Shown here: positions 35,244 through 44,148 of the stretch, piece after piece
How the letters are laid out: the number at the start of each line of letters is the position of its first letter
Position numbering within the stretch: position 1 is the stretch's first letter
Assembly (NCBI RefSeq): GCF_002951615.1
Contig: NZ_CP019062.1
Coordinates: 1,364,001-1,428,000, forward strand
DNA length: 64,000 bases
Direction: 5' to 3'
DNA from: Rahnella sikkimica
GTDB lineage: Bacteria > Pseudomonadota > Gammaproteobacteria > Enterobacterales > Enterobacteriaceae
Notes under the pieces: generated by a model
The model's database searches: none
Told to the model about the DNA's origin: nothing
Seen by the model: the letters and a program-made list of their open reading frames with translations, nothing else
Made by a program: the position numbers and the translations under genes

Positions 35244-36613
35244 ACGACATCCTCTGCCAGCTGATTCAGCAGGTGCAGGAAATCTTCTGCCGCTTCCTGT
35301 TGCTGTTCATGTTGCCCGCCGGTGATGCGCGCAACGCCGCCAACGAACACATCACGGATTTGCCCGGCATTTCCGGCAAACAGCCAGCGGTTAAGCAACT
35401 CGCTGTCTCTGGCGGCTGACAGATAAGGATCCTGCCCGTCGAGCACCAGCCAGTCGGCGCGATAACCCGCGGATAACTGCCCGATTGCCGCACCGCACGC
35501 CTGCGCGCCGCCCTGTAACGCCTGCGTATAGAGCACATCGCCGACGGAATTTTGCGAGGCCGTGGTCAGACGGTTGCGGCGCTGGTCACGCAGGCGCTGG
35601 CCGTATTCAAACCAGCGAAGTTCTTCCACCACGTTGAGGGAAACGTGGCTGTCGGAGCCAATTCCCCAGCGGCCAGATTGCGCGAGATAATCCACACCGT
35701 GGAAGATGCCGTCACCGAGGTTGGCCTCTGTGGTCGGACAAAGACCGGCCACCACCCCGCTGTTCGCCATGCTTGCCAGTTCAAACCGGTCGGCGTGTGT
35801 GGCGTGGATCAGGCACCAGCGGACATCGATGTCGATATTGTCATACAACCAGGCGATCGGGCGCTGCCCGCTCCAGCCCAGACAATCGTTCACTTCTTTT
35901 TGCTGTTCGGCGATATGGATATGCACCGGCGACTGTTTGTCACCCGCCGCCAATACCTGCTGCATTTGTTCGAGCGAAACGGCGCGCAGCGAATGGAAGC
36001 ACAACCCCTGATTTTGCAGCGGCTGGTTTTTAATCTGCGCACGGATAATGTCCTGCTGTTGCAGGTAACCGTCGGCATCCTGAATAAACCGTTTTTGCCC
36101 GGCCTGCGCGGGCTGAGCGCCGAATCCGGCGTAGGTATAAAGCACCGGCAGCAGGGTCAGGCCGATACCGGTTTGCGCGGCTGCATGGCTCAGGTGTGCG
36201 GCCATTTCTCCGCGACTGGCATAAGGATTTCCGCTGATATCGTTGTGGAGATAGTGGAATTCGGCGACCTGCGTATAGCCACCTTTAAGCATTTCGATGT
36301 ACAACTGACGGGCGATAACGCCAACCTGTTCCGGCGTCAGGCGCTGTACCATGCGATACATCAGGTCGCGCCATGTCCAGAAGCTGTCCTGCGGATCACC
36401 GGCGACTTCCGCCAGCCCCGCCATCACCCGCTGAAAAGCGTGAGAGTGCAGGTTGGGCATACCCGGCACGACCGGGCCGGAAAGGCGGATACAGCCTTGC
36501 GGATCACCACCGGGCGTCACGGCGCTCAGTATTCCGGCGACATCAACGTCCAGACGCACATTGTGCGCCCAGCCGTTGGCAAGTAAGGCGCGTGAAGCAA
36601 AATAAGCAGGCAT
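35240..36613 (-). CDS. hutF: Formimidoylglutamate deiminase
   Basis: Zinc amidohydrolase of about 457 residues that converts N-formimidoylglutamate to N-formylglutamate and ammonia. Metal ligands His56 and His58 (LHSHAF), the HIHIAEQ histidines and the GSDSH aspartate are present. The start chosen is the ATG at 36613, with AGGA 8 bases upstream. The longer frame from 36652 would add 13 residues that lack family resemblance. With hutG this gives the two-step route to glutamate and formate, instead of direct hydrolysis to formamide. Confidence 0.92.
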   Translation of the reverse strand: MPAYFASRALLANGWAHNVRLDVDVAGILSAVTPGGDPQGCIRLSGPVVPGMPNLHSHAFQRVMAGLAEVAGDPQDSFWTWRDLMYRMVQRLTPEQVGVIARQLYIEMLKGGYTQVAEFHYLHNDISGNPYASRGEMAAHLSHAAAQTGIGLTLLPVLYTYAGFGAQPAQAGQKRFIQDADGYLQQQDIIRAQIKNQPLQNQGLCFHSLRAVSLEQMQQVLAAGDKQSPVHIHIAEQQKEVNDCLGWSGQRPIAWLYDNIDIDVRWCLIHATHADRFELASMANSGVVAGLCPTTEANLGDGIFHGVDYLAQSGRWGIGSDSHVSLNVVEELRWFEYGQRLRDQRRNRLTTASQNSVGDVLYTQALQGGAQACGAAIGQLSAGYRADWLVLDGQDPYLSAARDSELLNRWLFAGNAGQIRDVFVGGVARITGGQHEQQQEAAEDFLHLLNQLAEDVV

Positions 36614-36686
36614 GACAGCGTTCCTGATCAGCAAAGAGAAACATAAACGCAATTTTATAGAAACAATTGCAAAACTTTTAAGCGAC

Positions 36687-36698
36687 TTGTCTATACAT
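36687..36698. promoter_or_regulatory. Putative HutC operator in the hutF/hutC divergent region
   Basis: The core TGTCTATACA at 36688-36697 lies 74 bases upstream of the hutF ATG and 158 bases upstream of hutC. It fits control of hutFD and possibly autoregulation of hutC. Confidence 0.8.
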
Positions 36699-36855
36699 AT
36701 ACATATGCCTGATTGCGCTGTAAACTTGCAACAATCCTTTTTTTAAAAATTTAGTTTTCCGTCACGCCCTTTCCGTTACTTGCCACGAGTGGAAACTGAT
36801 GAGCGTTCGGAGAAACTTTCCAAATACCTGTGTATTTTTTTGAGAGGTCAGAGAC

Positions 36856-37656
36856 ATGTCGGAGCCCACACCACTTTCTTCGCAAAGTGCAGCGCAACAG
36901 GGAGTGTCTCAGCAGACATTGTCCGAACTGGCTGCGGCCATGAGCGACACGCCCGCGCCGATTTATCAGCGCGTGAAGCAGGCAATCATCGGACAGATCC
37001 GCGCCGGTGTCTGGAAACCGCATCAGCGCGTCCCTTCTGAAAGTGAGCTGGTCAACGAGCTGGGCGTCAGCCGCATGACCATCAACCGTGCGCTGCGCGA
37101 ACTGACCAGCGAAGGTTTTCTGATTCGCATGCAGGGCGTCGGGACGTTCGTCGCCGAAGCCAAGGCCTACACGCCGATGCTCGAAGTGCATAATATCGCC
37201 GATGAAATTGCCCAGCGCGGGCACCGCCACGACAGCAAGATTCTGGTCTGTGAAGCCCGTCTGGCTGACGCCGAACAGGCGCTTCAGCTTGGTATTGCGC
37301 CGGGCGCGATGCTGTTTTACTCGCAGATTGTGCATTACGAAAACAATGTGCCGGTGCAGATTGAAGACCGTTTTGTTAACCCGGAAACTGCGCCGGATTA
37401 CCTTCAGCAAGTACTCAATAAGCAAACGCCGTACATCTATCTGATGGAAATCGCGCCCCTGACCGCCGGTGAACACCGCGTTGAAGCGGTGAGTGCCAGC
37501 GACGAACAGCGCGAACTTTTGCAACTCAGTGAGCATGAGCCCTGCCTCTTAATTCATCGCCGTACCTGGAGCGGCAGCCGCGTGGTGACCTCTGCGCGCC
37601 TGATTTATCCGGGTTCCCGCTACCAGCTGTTCGGGCGTTTCACCAGCCACGGCTGA
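36856..37656 (+). CDS. hutC: Histidine utilisation repressor HutC (GntR family)
   Basis: Regulator of 266 residues. A GntR winged helix-turn-helix (about 35-105; SESELVNELGVSRMTINRALREL, split by the helix turn) is followed by a UTRA effector domain (about 115-255). HutC proteins bind TGTATAGACA-like palindromes and are released by urocanate; five such motifs lie in this window. AGAGG is about 10 bases before the ATG. The N-terminal tail before the DNA-binding domain is about 35 residues, longer than in many HutC proteins. A weak terminator follows and hutI has its own putative operator. Confidence 0.94.
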   Translation: MSEPTPLSSQSAAQQGVSQQTLSELAAAMSDTPAPIYQRVKQAIIGQIRAGVWKPHQRVPSESELVNELGVSRMTINRALRELTSEGFLIRMQGVGTFVAEAKAYTPMLEVHNIADEIAQRGHRHDSKILVCEARLADAEQALQLGIAPGAMLFYSQIVHYENNVPVQIEDRFVNPETAPDYLQQVLNKQTPYIYLMEIAPLTAGEHRVEAVSASDEQRELLQLSEHEPCLLIHRRTWSGSRVVTSARLIYPGSRYQLFGRFTSHG

Positions 37657-37683
37657 TGCCTTTTCATTCCGCCATACCCTAAT

Positions 37684-37716
37684 CGCGGCCGTTCCGGGCC
37701 GCTATCGTTTCGTTTA
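37684..37716 (+). terminator. Weak terminator-like hairpin after hutC
   Basis: GCGGCC-GTTCCG-GGCCGC is followed by TATCGTTTCGTTT, an interrupted T-rich tail. It starts 29 bases after the hutC stop codon. Confidence 0.5.
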
Positions 37717-37799
37717 AATTTTGGAAGACGTCTCGTAATAAGAAAAAACTATCGCTGGCTGCCTTGCCGGTTCAGCGGTTATGCGTTAGGTTGACTTTA

Positions 37800-37813
37800 G
37801 TTGTCTATACAAG
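37800..37813. promoter_or_regulatory. Putative HutC operator before hutI
   Basis: GTTGTCTATACAAG holds a perfect TTGTCTATACAA palindrome at 37801-37812, 24 bases upstream of the chosen hutI ATG. Confidence 0.85.
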
Positions 37814-37836
37814 ATGAATTCAGCCTGGAGCCTGTC

Positions 37837-39099
37837 ATGCCGGTAGCACTTTCCCCCTGTTTGTCTTCCGAACCGCCCTCTCACTGTGACAGCGTATGGC
37901 GCGGTGCCACGCTGGTAACCATGAAAGACGGGCATTACAACCTGATCGAAAACGGCGCGATTGCCGTCACCGGCGGCAAGATTGTCTGGACGGGTAGCGC
38001 GGCGGATTGCCCGGCCTTTTCTTACGCCCGGCAGCACGATTTTGACGGCGGCATCATCACGCCGGGTTTTGTCGACTGCCATACGCATCTGGTGTTCGGG
38101 GGCGATCGCAGCGCTGAATTTGAACAGCGTTTAAACGGCGTGAGTTATGCCGAAATCGCGGCGGCAGGCGGCGGCATTCTCTCGACCGTAAACGCCACGC
38201 GTGAAGCCACGGAAGATGAACTGCTGGCACAGGCGTTATTCCGCCTCAAACCGCTGCTGGCCGAAGGCGTTACCTGCGTTGAGATTAAATCCGGCTATGG
38301 CCTGAGTGTGGAAAGCGAGCTGAAAATGCTGCGCGTGATCCGCAGACTGGGCGTGATGTTGCCGGTTGAGGTGAAATCCACCTGCCTTGCCGCGCACGCC
38401 CTGCCGCCTGAATTTAAGGGCCGTGCCGATGAGTATATTGATCTGATTTGTGACACGTTACTGCCGGTGGTCGCCAGCGAAAATCTGGCCGATGCGGTGG
38501 ATGCGTTCTGTGAACATCTGGCGTTTTCGCCGGATCAGGTTGAACGGGTATTTACTGTGGCTGCGGCGCTGGGTTTGCCGGTCAAACTGCACGCGGAACA
38601 GCTTTCTTCGCTGCACGGCAGCGCGCTGGCGGCACGACATCACGCGCTCTCCGCGGATCATCTGGAATACGCCACGGAAGACGACGCCAAAGCGATGGCT
38701 GCCACCGGCACCGTCGCTGTTTTACTGCCGGGTGCCTACTATTTGCTGCGCGAAACGCAATGCCCGCCGGTGGCGCATTTCCGCCAGCACAACGTGCCGA
38801 TGGCGCTGGCAAGCGACGCCAATCCGGGAACCTCCCCGGCGCTTTCGTTGCGTCTGATGCTCAATATGGGTTGCACGCTGTTTCGTCTCACACCGGAAGA
38901 AGCGCTGGCCGGGATCACCTGTCACGGCGCACGGGCGCTGGGTTTACAGGACACGCACGGCACGCTGGAAACGGGCAAAGTCGCTGATTTCATTCACTGG
39001 CCGCTGTCGCGACCGGCGGAACTGGTTTACTGGCTGGGCGGGCAGTTGCCCTGCACTATCGTTTATCGCGGAGAAATCCGGGGAGAATTTCGTTCATGA
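37837..39099 (+). CDS. hutI: Imidazolonepropionase
   Basis: Zinc amidohydrolase of 420 residues that hydrolyses 4-imidazolone-5-propionate to N-formimidoylglutamate, the third step. Metal ligands are His82 and His84 ([13 protein letters not shown]), the KLHAEQ histidine and the [11 protein letters not shown] aspartate. The ATG at 37837 is chosen: it has CTGGAG about 7 bases upstream. A possible TTG start at 37801 is the first base triplet of the putative HutC operator and is unlikely. The gene overlaps hutG by 4 bases. Confidence 0.95.
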   Translation: MPVALSPCLSSEPPSHCDSVWRGATLVTMKDGHYNLIENGAIAVTGGKIVWTGSAADCPAFSYARQHDFDGGIITPGFVDCHTHLVFGGDRSAEFEQRLNGVSYAEIAAAGGGILSTVNATREATEDELLAQALFRLKPLLAEGVTCVEIKSGYGLSVESELKMLRVIRRLGVMLPVEVKSTCLAAHALPPEFKGRADEYIDLICDTLLPVVASENLADAVDAFCEHLAFSPDQVERVFTVAAALGLPVKLHAEQLSSLHGSALAARHHALSADHLEYATEDDAKAMAATGTVAVLLPGAYYLLRETQCPPVAHFRQHNVPMALASDANPGTSPALSLRLMLNMGCTLFRLTPEEALAGITCHGARALGLQDTHGTLETGKVADFIHWPLSRPAELVYWLGGQLPCTIVYRGEIRGEFRS

Positions 39100-39932
39100 G
39101 TCTTTCAGCAGCAAACGTCATCGCCGATCCTTACCATTTCATTCCCGGCACCTCGCCGATACTGATCAGCATACCCCACGCAGGCACGCACCTGACGCCG
39201 GAAGTCGCCAGCGGGCTGAGTGATGCCGCCCTGCCGCTTTCGGATACTGACTGGCACATTCCACGGCTGTACGACTTCGCCCGCGCGCTGGGTGCCAGCA
39301 TTCTGGTCGGCCAGTATTCACGTTTCGTGATTGACCTGAACCGTCCGTCCGACGATAAACCGCTCTACACCACGGCCACCACCGGTTTGTACCCGGATTT
39401 GTTGTTTGACGGGCGCGCCACGTTTAAACCGGAAATGACGCCGACTGACGCCCAGCGCCAGCAATATCTCGATGAAATCTGGCAGCCCTATCACCAGAAA
39501 ATTCAGTCAGAACTGGCGCGGATGAAACAGGACTTCGGCTATGCGCTGCTGTTTGACGCCCACTCAATTGCCTCTATGATCCCCCGTCTTTTCGACGGCC
39601 AGTTGCCGGATCTGAATCTCGGCACCAACAGCGGTGAAAGCTGCGCGCCAGAACTGAGTGAAATCCTCGAAAAAACCTGCCAGCAGCAGACGCGTTTCAC
39701 CCATGTTCTGAACGGCCGTTTTAAAGGCGGTTACATCACGCGGGCTTACGGCCAGCCAGAAAACGATATTCATGCTGTTCAGCTGGAACTGGCGCAGGTG
39801 AATTATATGGAGGAGATTGAGCCGTTCAGCTATTCAGAGGACAAAGCGGCTGAGCTCCAGGCATTGCTGAAGCCGTTGCTGGCGGGGATGCTGGCGTGGG
39901 GATCGGAGAGGTATAAACAGGGCGCTGTTTAA
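39096..39932 (+). CDS. hutG: N-formylglutamate deformylase
   Basis: The 278-residue enzyme hydrolyses N-formylglutamate to glutamate and formate, the last step of the hutF/hutG route. The family blocks [33 protein letters not shown] and LLFDAHSI are all present. It overlaps hutI by 4 bases, so hutIG is a coupled pair under the putative operator at 37.8 kb. Repeat composite D follows the stop codon. Confidence 0.95.
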   Translation: MSLSAANVIADPYHFIPGTSPILISIPHAGTHLTPEVASGLSDAALPLSDTDWHIPRLYDFARALGASILVGQYSRFVIDLNRPSDDKPLYTTATTGLYPDLLFDGRATFKPEMTPTDAQRQQYLDEIWQPYHQKIQSELARMKQDFGYALLFDAHSIASMIPRLFDGQLPDLNLGTNSGESCAPELSEILEKTCQQQTRFTHVLNGRFKGGYITRAYGQPENDIHAVQLELAQVNYMEEIEPFSYSEDKAAELQALLKPLLAGMLAWGSERYKQGAV

Positions 39933-39976
39933 TCACGCTTTTTATCGCTGACGTTTGGTAGATTAGGACTGTGTAA

Positions 39977-40658
39977 GTTTCGGTTTTTCACTTGCAGTGA
40001 GGCGATTTCAAAGGACCGAGAAAATTTCGGTTTCTCAATTGCAGCTATCACTCAGCGCCGGGTGCCGAAACCGACCAAAAGGGGAAAGTGCTTTCCCTCT
40101 CTTGGATCTCTCCCCGCTTTTTCAACAAGCGCTATCGCTCGCTGGCTATGTTTCAGCAGCCGCAGCTACTGCCGCGAAAACTTGCCGCTGCGCGGTTCCC
40201 TTGCTCGGTTTCGAGCCACAGGTCTCGAAACACTTCGCTCGGCAAGCTTTCTGAAAGCGGCTAACAGCTATGTAATTCTGCAAGCTTTCACGAACGGCTG
40301 GTTTGCTCCTCCCCCTGCGAAGGGGGAGGTCGGGAGGGGGTTTAGCAGGCCACTAAGCCGCTAAAACCAACACCCCATCCCGGCCTTCCCCTCGTGAGAG
40401 GGGAAGGAGAAAACCAACAATCGGCCTGCATCTATCTTCCGAATTATATAGCCTCTGGCCGCTTTCAAAACGACGTCGAGTGAGGAGTGAGAAACAGCGA
40501 GAGTCTTTTTTCGAGCAGGTTCGAACCCGAGGCGAGAGAACCGCGCAGCGGCGGCGTTTGCGGCACTAACGGTAGCCGCTGAAACATAGCCAGCGAGCGG
40601 CAGCACGCAGTTTAAGAGCCCGGGATTCTCAAGGGGCGTGGCGATAGGCGCTCCTTGA
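39977..40658. repeat. Long composite inverted repeat D (hutG / bcsC junction)
   Basis: The plus-oriented unit is at about 39977-40275 and the minus-oriented unit at about 40438-40658, with a GC-rich element between them. The left variable hairpin (40075-40105) is imperfect; the right one pairs CTCAAGGGGCG with CGCTCCTTGAG (40628-40638/40649-40659). Four tandem 42-base segments follow the right unit. This is the largest composite in the window, filling nearly all of the 904-base gap. Confidence 0.85.
40305..40409. repeat. GC-rich inverted repeat element, copy 4 (105 bases)
   Basis: The left arm starts GCTCCTCCCCCTGCGAAGGG and the right arm, on the other strand, starts CTCCTTCCCCTCTCACGAGG. 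The centre differs from copies 2 and 3. It lies in the middle of composite D. Confidence 0.8.
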
Positions 40659-40813
40659 GGCCAGTTTGGGCGGCAACCCAAGGTTTTGAACTTGACCTCA
40701 GGCCAGTTTGGGCGGCAACCCAAGGTTTTGACCTTGACCTAAGGCCAGTTTGGGCGGCAACCCAAGGTTTTGACCTTGACCTAAGGCCAGCTTGGGGGGC
40801 AACCCAAGATCTT
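40659..40813. repeat. 42-base tandem repeat, 3.7 copies
   Basis: Units start at 40659, 40701, 40743 and 40785, exactly 42 bases apart. Each begins GGCCAG and contains the hairpin TTGGGCGGCAACCCAA, then ends with a TTTTGACCTTGACCT-like tail. The second and third copies are nearly identical; the fourth is diverged and cut short. It is an expanded form of the segment that occurs once or twice at the end of other units. Confidence 0.9.
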
Positions 40814-40836
40814 AGCGCCCAATGCCCGCTCAGGCA

Positions 40837-43800
40837 TTACTTAAAGTCCGCATACGGGACTAACGGCTGCGGCGGCATATCCAAATCCCCCTGCCATCCG
40901 CTTAAGGAATATCTCGCGTACAGCAGATAATGACTCGGTGTGTAATCCTTCGCCTGCTGGATGTCGATCCCCGCACCCACTGTCCAGTGGGAACTGACGC
41001 GGCGTTCGACCAGCGCCTGCACCGTGTAACCAAACCCGGAACCGCTGCTGCCGGTTTCAATAGCGCCTTTGTCCGGCAGAGAATCCGGAATGAGACTCTG
41101 GATCGGATACCGCTTTTCGTCGCTGGTCGATGAACGTGACCACGAAACCGAACCGCCCAGCTGCCATGACCAGTTTTCGGTACGCTGACGGTAATTCACC
41201 GGCACTGATAATGAGAAATACTGCTGCGGGCTGTAGTAACCGCCCTGTCCCAGCGTGTAGCCGCTGAGATCTTTCTGGTAATGCCACAACATCGAACTGA
41301 GGCCGACGGTCGCGCGGCGGTTGTCTTCGTTGATGACTTTGTAGTAATAGCCGCCCATCAGGCGTTCGCGGGTGTTGTCTTCGACGTTTTCACCCGTCAG
41401 CTGATGCGCGCTGACGTCTGCCCAAACGCCGTTTGCCAGCCCCTGATCGTAGCTCAGGCCGAGGCTGGCACCGGTAGCGCGAACGCCGCCCCAGGTGGTG
41501 CCGGTTCCCGGATCTTTTGCACCGGCAAAGGAAAGCAGTGAGCTTGAAACGGGACGGCGTGAAACCGTGGTTGTCCAGCCGATATCGCCCCAGTCTCCGC
41601 TGTAGGCCAGCCCGCCGACCCAGTCAACGACCGGGAAGCCCAGCGGCGTGGTGCCCAGATCCCCTTTCCATTTGTCATTTTCCCAGCCCGCGCCAAGGCT
41701 GACGCCGTTGGCCGTCTGGCTGCGGTAGCTCCGGCAATTCTGATCACTACAGGTCCCGAAACTGGCCTCGTAGTTGCCGTTTTCGTTGTCGAACGTTCCC
41801 GCGTCCATACGCACCCAGTCGGCGCGCAGGAATCCACGTCCCTGATAAACCGGCATATCAGCCTGGAACATAGTGGTGTTGGCCGTGAGATCGGATTTAC
41901 CCGGCGTTCCGCTGGAGCTCCAGGAGTCAGTGTCCACCGTGAAATTCACATCCTGCTGGCGGTAAAGGTCATGCGCGTCCGTGCGGATACCGCGTTTTAA
42001 CCAATCATCGCTGGCGTTGTTGCGGGTCAGGCGGGTGTAACTGTCGTTGTCCTGCGGTTGCTTGTCGGTGATCCCGCTGGCGATCATCGCCTGTTCGTAA
42101 TCCTGACGCGCCAGTTGCGGCTGACCGAGCTGTTGTTCGACATTAGCGGCATTGCGGTAAATCAGCGCTTTGTCCTGCCCGGCAGGTTGAGTTCGTGCTG
42201 CGGTTTTCAGCGGCTGTAACAGTGCGGCGGCACGTGAGGTTTCGCCCACGTCAAGCCACGCCATCGCGACGCGGCGCTGCTGATTCAGGCTCATGCCTTT
42301 CAGATCGGCCGTTTGCAGCAGATGTTTCGCCTGTGATTTTTGGCCCGCCGCTAACGCGGTATCAATATTGGTGAGGGTTTTATCGAGCTGAATGCGCTGC
42401 GCCATTTCGCGCATGTTGTCGTTCCACTTCGCTTGCGGCAGCGTATGCAGATGGCGCAAAGCCGCTTCGTCACGATCGGAGCCGGAAAGGTACAACGAAT
42501 AGGCGTAAACCTGTTCAGGATCTGCCGGGCGTTTTGCCGCAAGATGCGCGAAAGCAGCGTCAGCCTGCGCCGGTTCTCCGGCTTCACGCAGGGCGTTGGC
42601 GTAGTGGTAAGTCGTCCAGACATCATCCGGATTGAGCTTCAGGGCTTCGGCATAACGGTTCGCCGCCTGATTCCACTGGCGGTTAGCGACATACTTTTCG
42701 GCCTGCGCTGTGACAATGTCACTTCTCAATCCGCGTTGTTTATCAATCAGTTTGGCCTGAGACGCAGCCGGTAATGAATTGAGGTAATCAAGCGCTTTTT
42801 GTGACGACTGACGCTGATAAATATTCACCAGCCCGCGCTGGGCGCTGCTGTTATCACGTTCCAGGCGCAGCGCGTGAAGATAAGCCTGCTCCGCCTGCGG
42901 GTCATTTTTGCGTGCTACGGCCACATCGCCCAGGCCAATCAGCGCCCACGGATCGCGCGAGTCAATACGCTGCGCCTGTTTGTAGGCGGCTTCGGCCTGA
43001 CTGAGCTGGTTGGCTTTCAGCGCGTTATCGCCCTGACTGATTTTCAGCCAGTAGCTGTTGGTCTGGATAAGGCTGGTCCATTTACCGGAATTATAACCGT
43101 CGGTTTCCACGGCTTTGGCCCGTTCGAAAAGATTCAGCGCCTGCTGGCGGTTACCGGCGCGGGAATACGCCAGCCCCATTGCGCCCAGCACTTCGGCGTC
43201 ATTCGGTTTGGCCTGTAACGCCTGTTTAAGCGGTGCGATTGCGCCCGTTGAACCGCCCTTACTGACCTGCGCCAGCCCGCGAACGCGCGCCTGATAATGA
43301 GGATCGGCCAGCAACGCCTGCTGACGCTGAAGTTCCTGCTGCGCCGCAATCACCTGCGGGCCGGTATCAAAGGTCGCAATAAACTGTTGCAGCGCATCAA
43401 CGCTGGCATTGCTTACCGGCTGGTCTTTGATTTTCGCCAGCCAGAGATCAGCGGCAGGCGAACGGCCTTCGTTGGTGGTAGCAATCTGTTTCACCAGCCC
43501 GACCGCTTTGGCATTATCGCCTTCATCAAAGGCCATCTGCGCCAGTTGCAAACGCAACTGCACATCGCCCGGATACTGGTTATTCAGCGCCTGTAACTGC
43601 GCCTGCGCGCGCGCCTTTTGCCCCGGAAGACGGGCAACCAGTTGCCAGTATTCTACGGCCAGATCTAAGGTCGGCGGCTGACCATTGAAAAGCTGATCGT
43701 ACTGCGCTTTAGCTTCATCCAGACGCCCTGCTATCGCCAGCAAACGCGTCTGCTGAAGTTTCTGCTGCATCTCCGGTGAAGCGATTTTCAGGCTTAACTG

Positions 43801-44148
43801 TGCCTGTCGGTATTCATCAGAACCGGGTGCCACTTCTTTAATTCTTTCAAGTTGCTGCTGCGCTTTACCCTGATCGCCCTCCCGCAGGGAAAGGCGCAGA
43901 CGTGCGGACAACACTTTTGGATTTTGCGGATCCATTAATTCCAGACGAAACAGTGACTGACGCACAAGGTCGTCCTGATGGCTGGCTTCGCCAACGCGGA
44001 CCTGTTCCAGCAACCACTGTTCGGGTGAAACCACCGGTGCCGAAATCGACGGCGTGGCAAGCAGGGCCAGCCCTAGCGTCAGGGCCAGCCGGTTGACAAT
44101 AAACGGTACTCTGCGACGCGCGTTCACAGGCTTATTCCTGGTCATCAT
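40837..44148 (-). CDS. bcsC: Cellulose export outer-membrane protein BcsC
   Basis: The 1103-residue protein has a signal peptide, about 18 TPR-like helical repeats (about residues 40-740) in the periplasm, and a C-terminal beta-barrel (about 760-1103). The barrel ends near YARYSLSGWQGDLDMPPQPL and channels cellulose through the outer membrane. PQDNDSYTRLTRN and WLKRGIRTDAHDLYRQQDVN match E. coli BcsC, which is slightly longer. The start overlaps the bcsB 3' end by 17 bases, so no bcsZ lies between them. A second ATG one codon in is equally possible as start. Confidence 0.94.
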   Translation of the reverse strand: MMTRNKPVNARRRVPFIVNRLALTLGLALLATPSISAPVVSPEQWLLEQVRVGEASHQDDLVRQSLFRLELMDPQNPKVLSARLRLSLREGDQGKAQQQLERIKEVAPGSDEYRQAQLSLKIASPEMQQKLQQTRLLAIAGRLDEAKAQYDQLFNGQPPTLDLAVEYWQLVARLPGQKARAQAQLQALNNQYPGDVQLRLQLAQMAFDEGDNAKAVGLVKQIATTNEGRSPAADLWLAKIKDQPVSNASVDALQQFIATFDTGPQVIAAQQELQRQQALLADPHYQARVRGLAQVSKGGSTGAIAPLKQALQAKPNDAEVLGAMGLAYSRAGNRQQALNLFERAKAVETDGYNSGKWTSLIQTNSYWLKISQGDNALKANQLSQAEAAYKQAQRIDSRDPWALIGLGDVAVARKNDPQAEQAYLHALRLERDNSSAQRGLVNIYQRQSSQKALDYLNSLPAASQAKLIDKQRGLRSDIVTAQAEKYVANRQWNQAANRYAEALKLNPDDVWTTYHYANALREAGEPAQADAAFAHLAAKRPADPEQVYAYSLYLSGSDRDEAALRHLHTLPQAKWNDNMREMAQRIQLDKTLTNIDTALAAGQKSQAKHLLQTADLKGMSLNQQRRVAMAWLDVGETSRAAALLQPLKTAARTQPAGQDKALIYRNAANVEQQLGQPQLARQDYEQAMIASGITDKQPQDNDSYTRLTRNNASDDWLKRGIRTDAHDLYRQQDVNFTVDTDSWSSSGTPGKSDLTANTTMFQADMPVYQGRGFLRADWVRMDAGTFDNENGNYEASFGTCSDQNCRSYRSQTANGVSLGAGWENDKWKGDLGTTPLGFPVVDWVGGLAYSGDWGDIGWTTTVSRRPVSSSLLSFAGAKDPGTGTTWGGVRATGASLGLSYDQGLANGVWADVSAHQLTGENVEDNTRERLMGGYYYKVINEDNRRATVGLSSMLWHYQKDLSGYTLGQGGYYSPQQYFSLSVPVNYRQRTENWSWQLGGSVSWSRSSTSDEKRYPIQSLIPDSLPDKGAIETGSSGSGFGYTVQALVERRVSSHWTVGAGIDIQQAKDYTPSHYLLYARYSLSGWQGDLDMPPQPLVPYADFK

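Noticed and set aside
40659..40813. Possible CRISPR array
   Set aside because: The units are contiguous tandem repeats with no unique spacers, and no cas gene is present.
40655..40930. Open frame on the plus strand encoding a 14-residue repeat (RPVWAATQGFDLDL-like)
   Set aside because: It arises because the 42-base tandem repeat is a multiple of three. It has no ribosome site, it runs into bcsC on the other strand, and similar repeats elsewhere are not open in phase.
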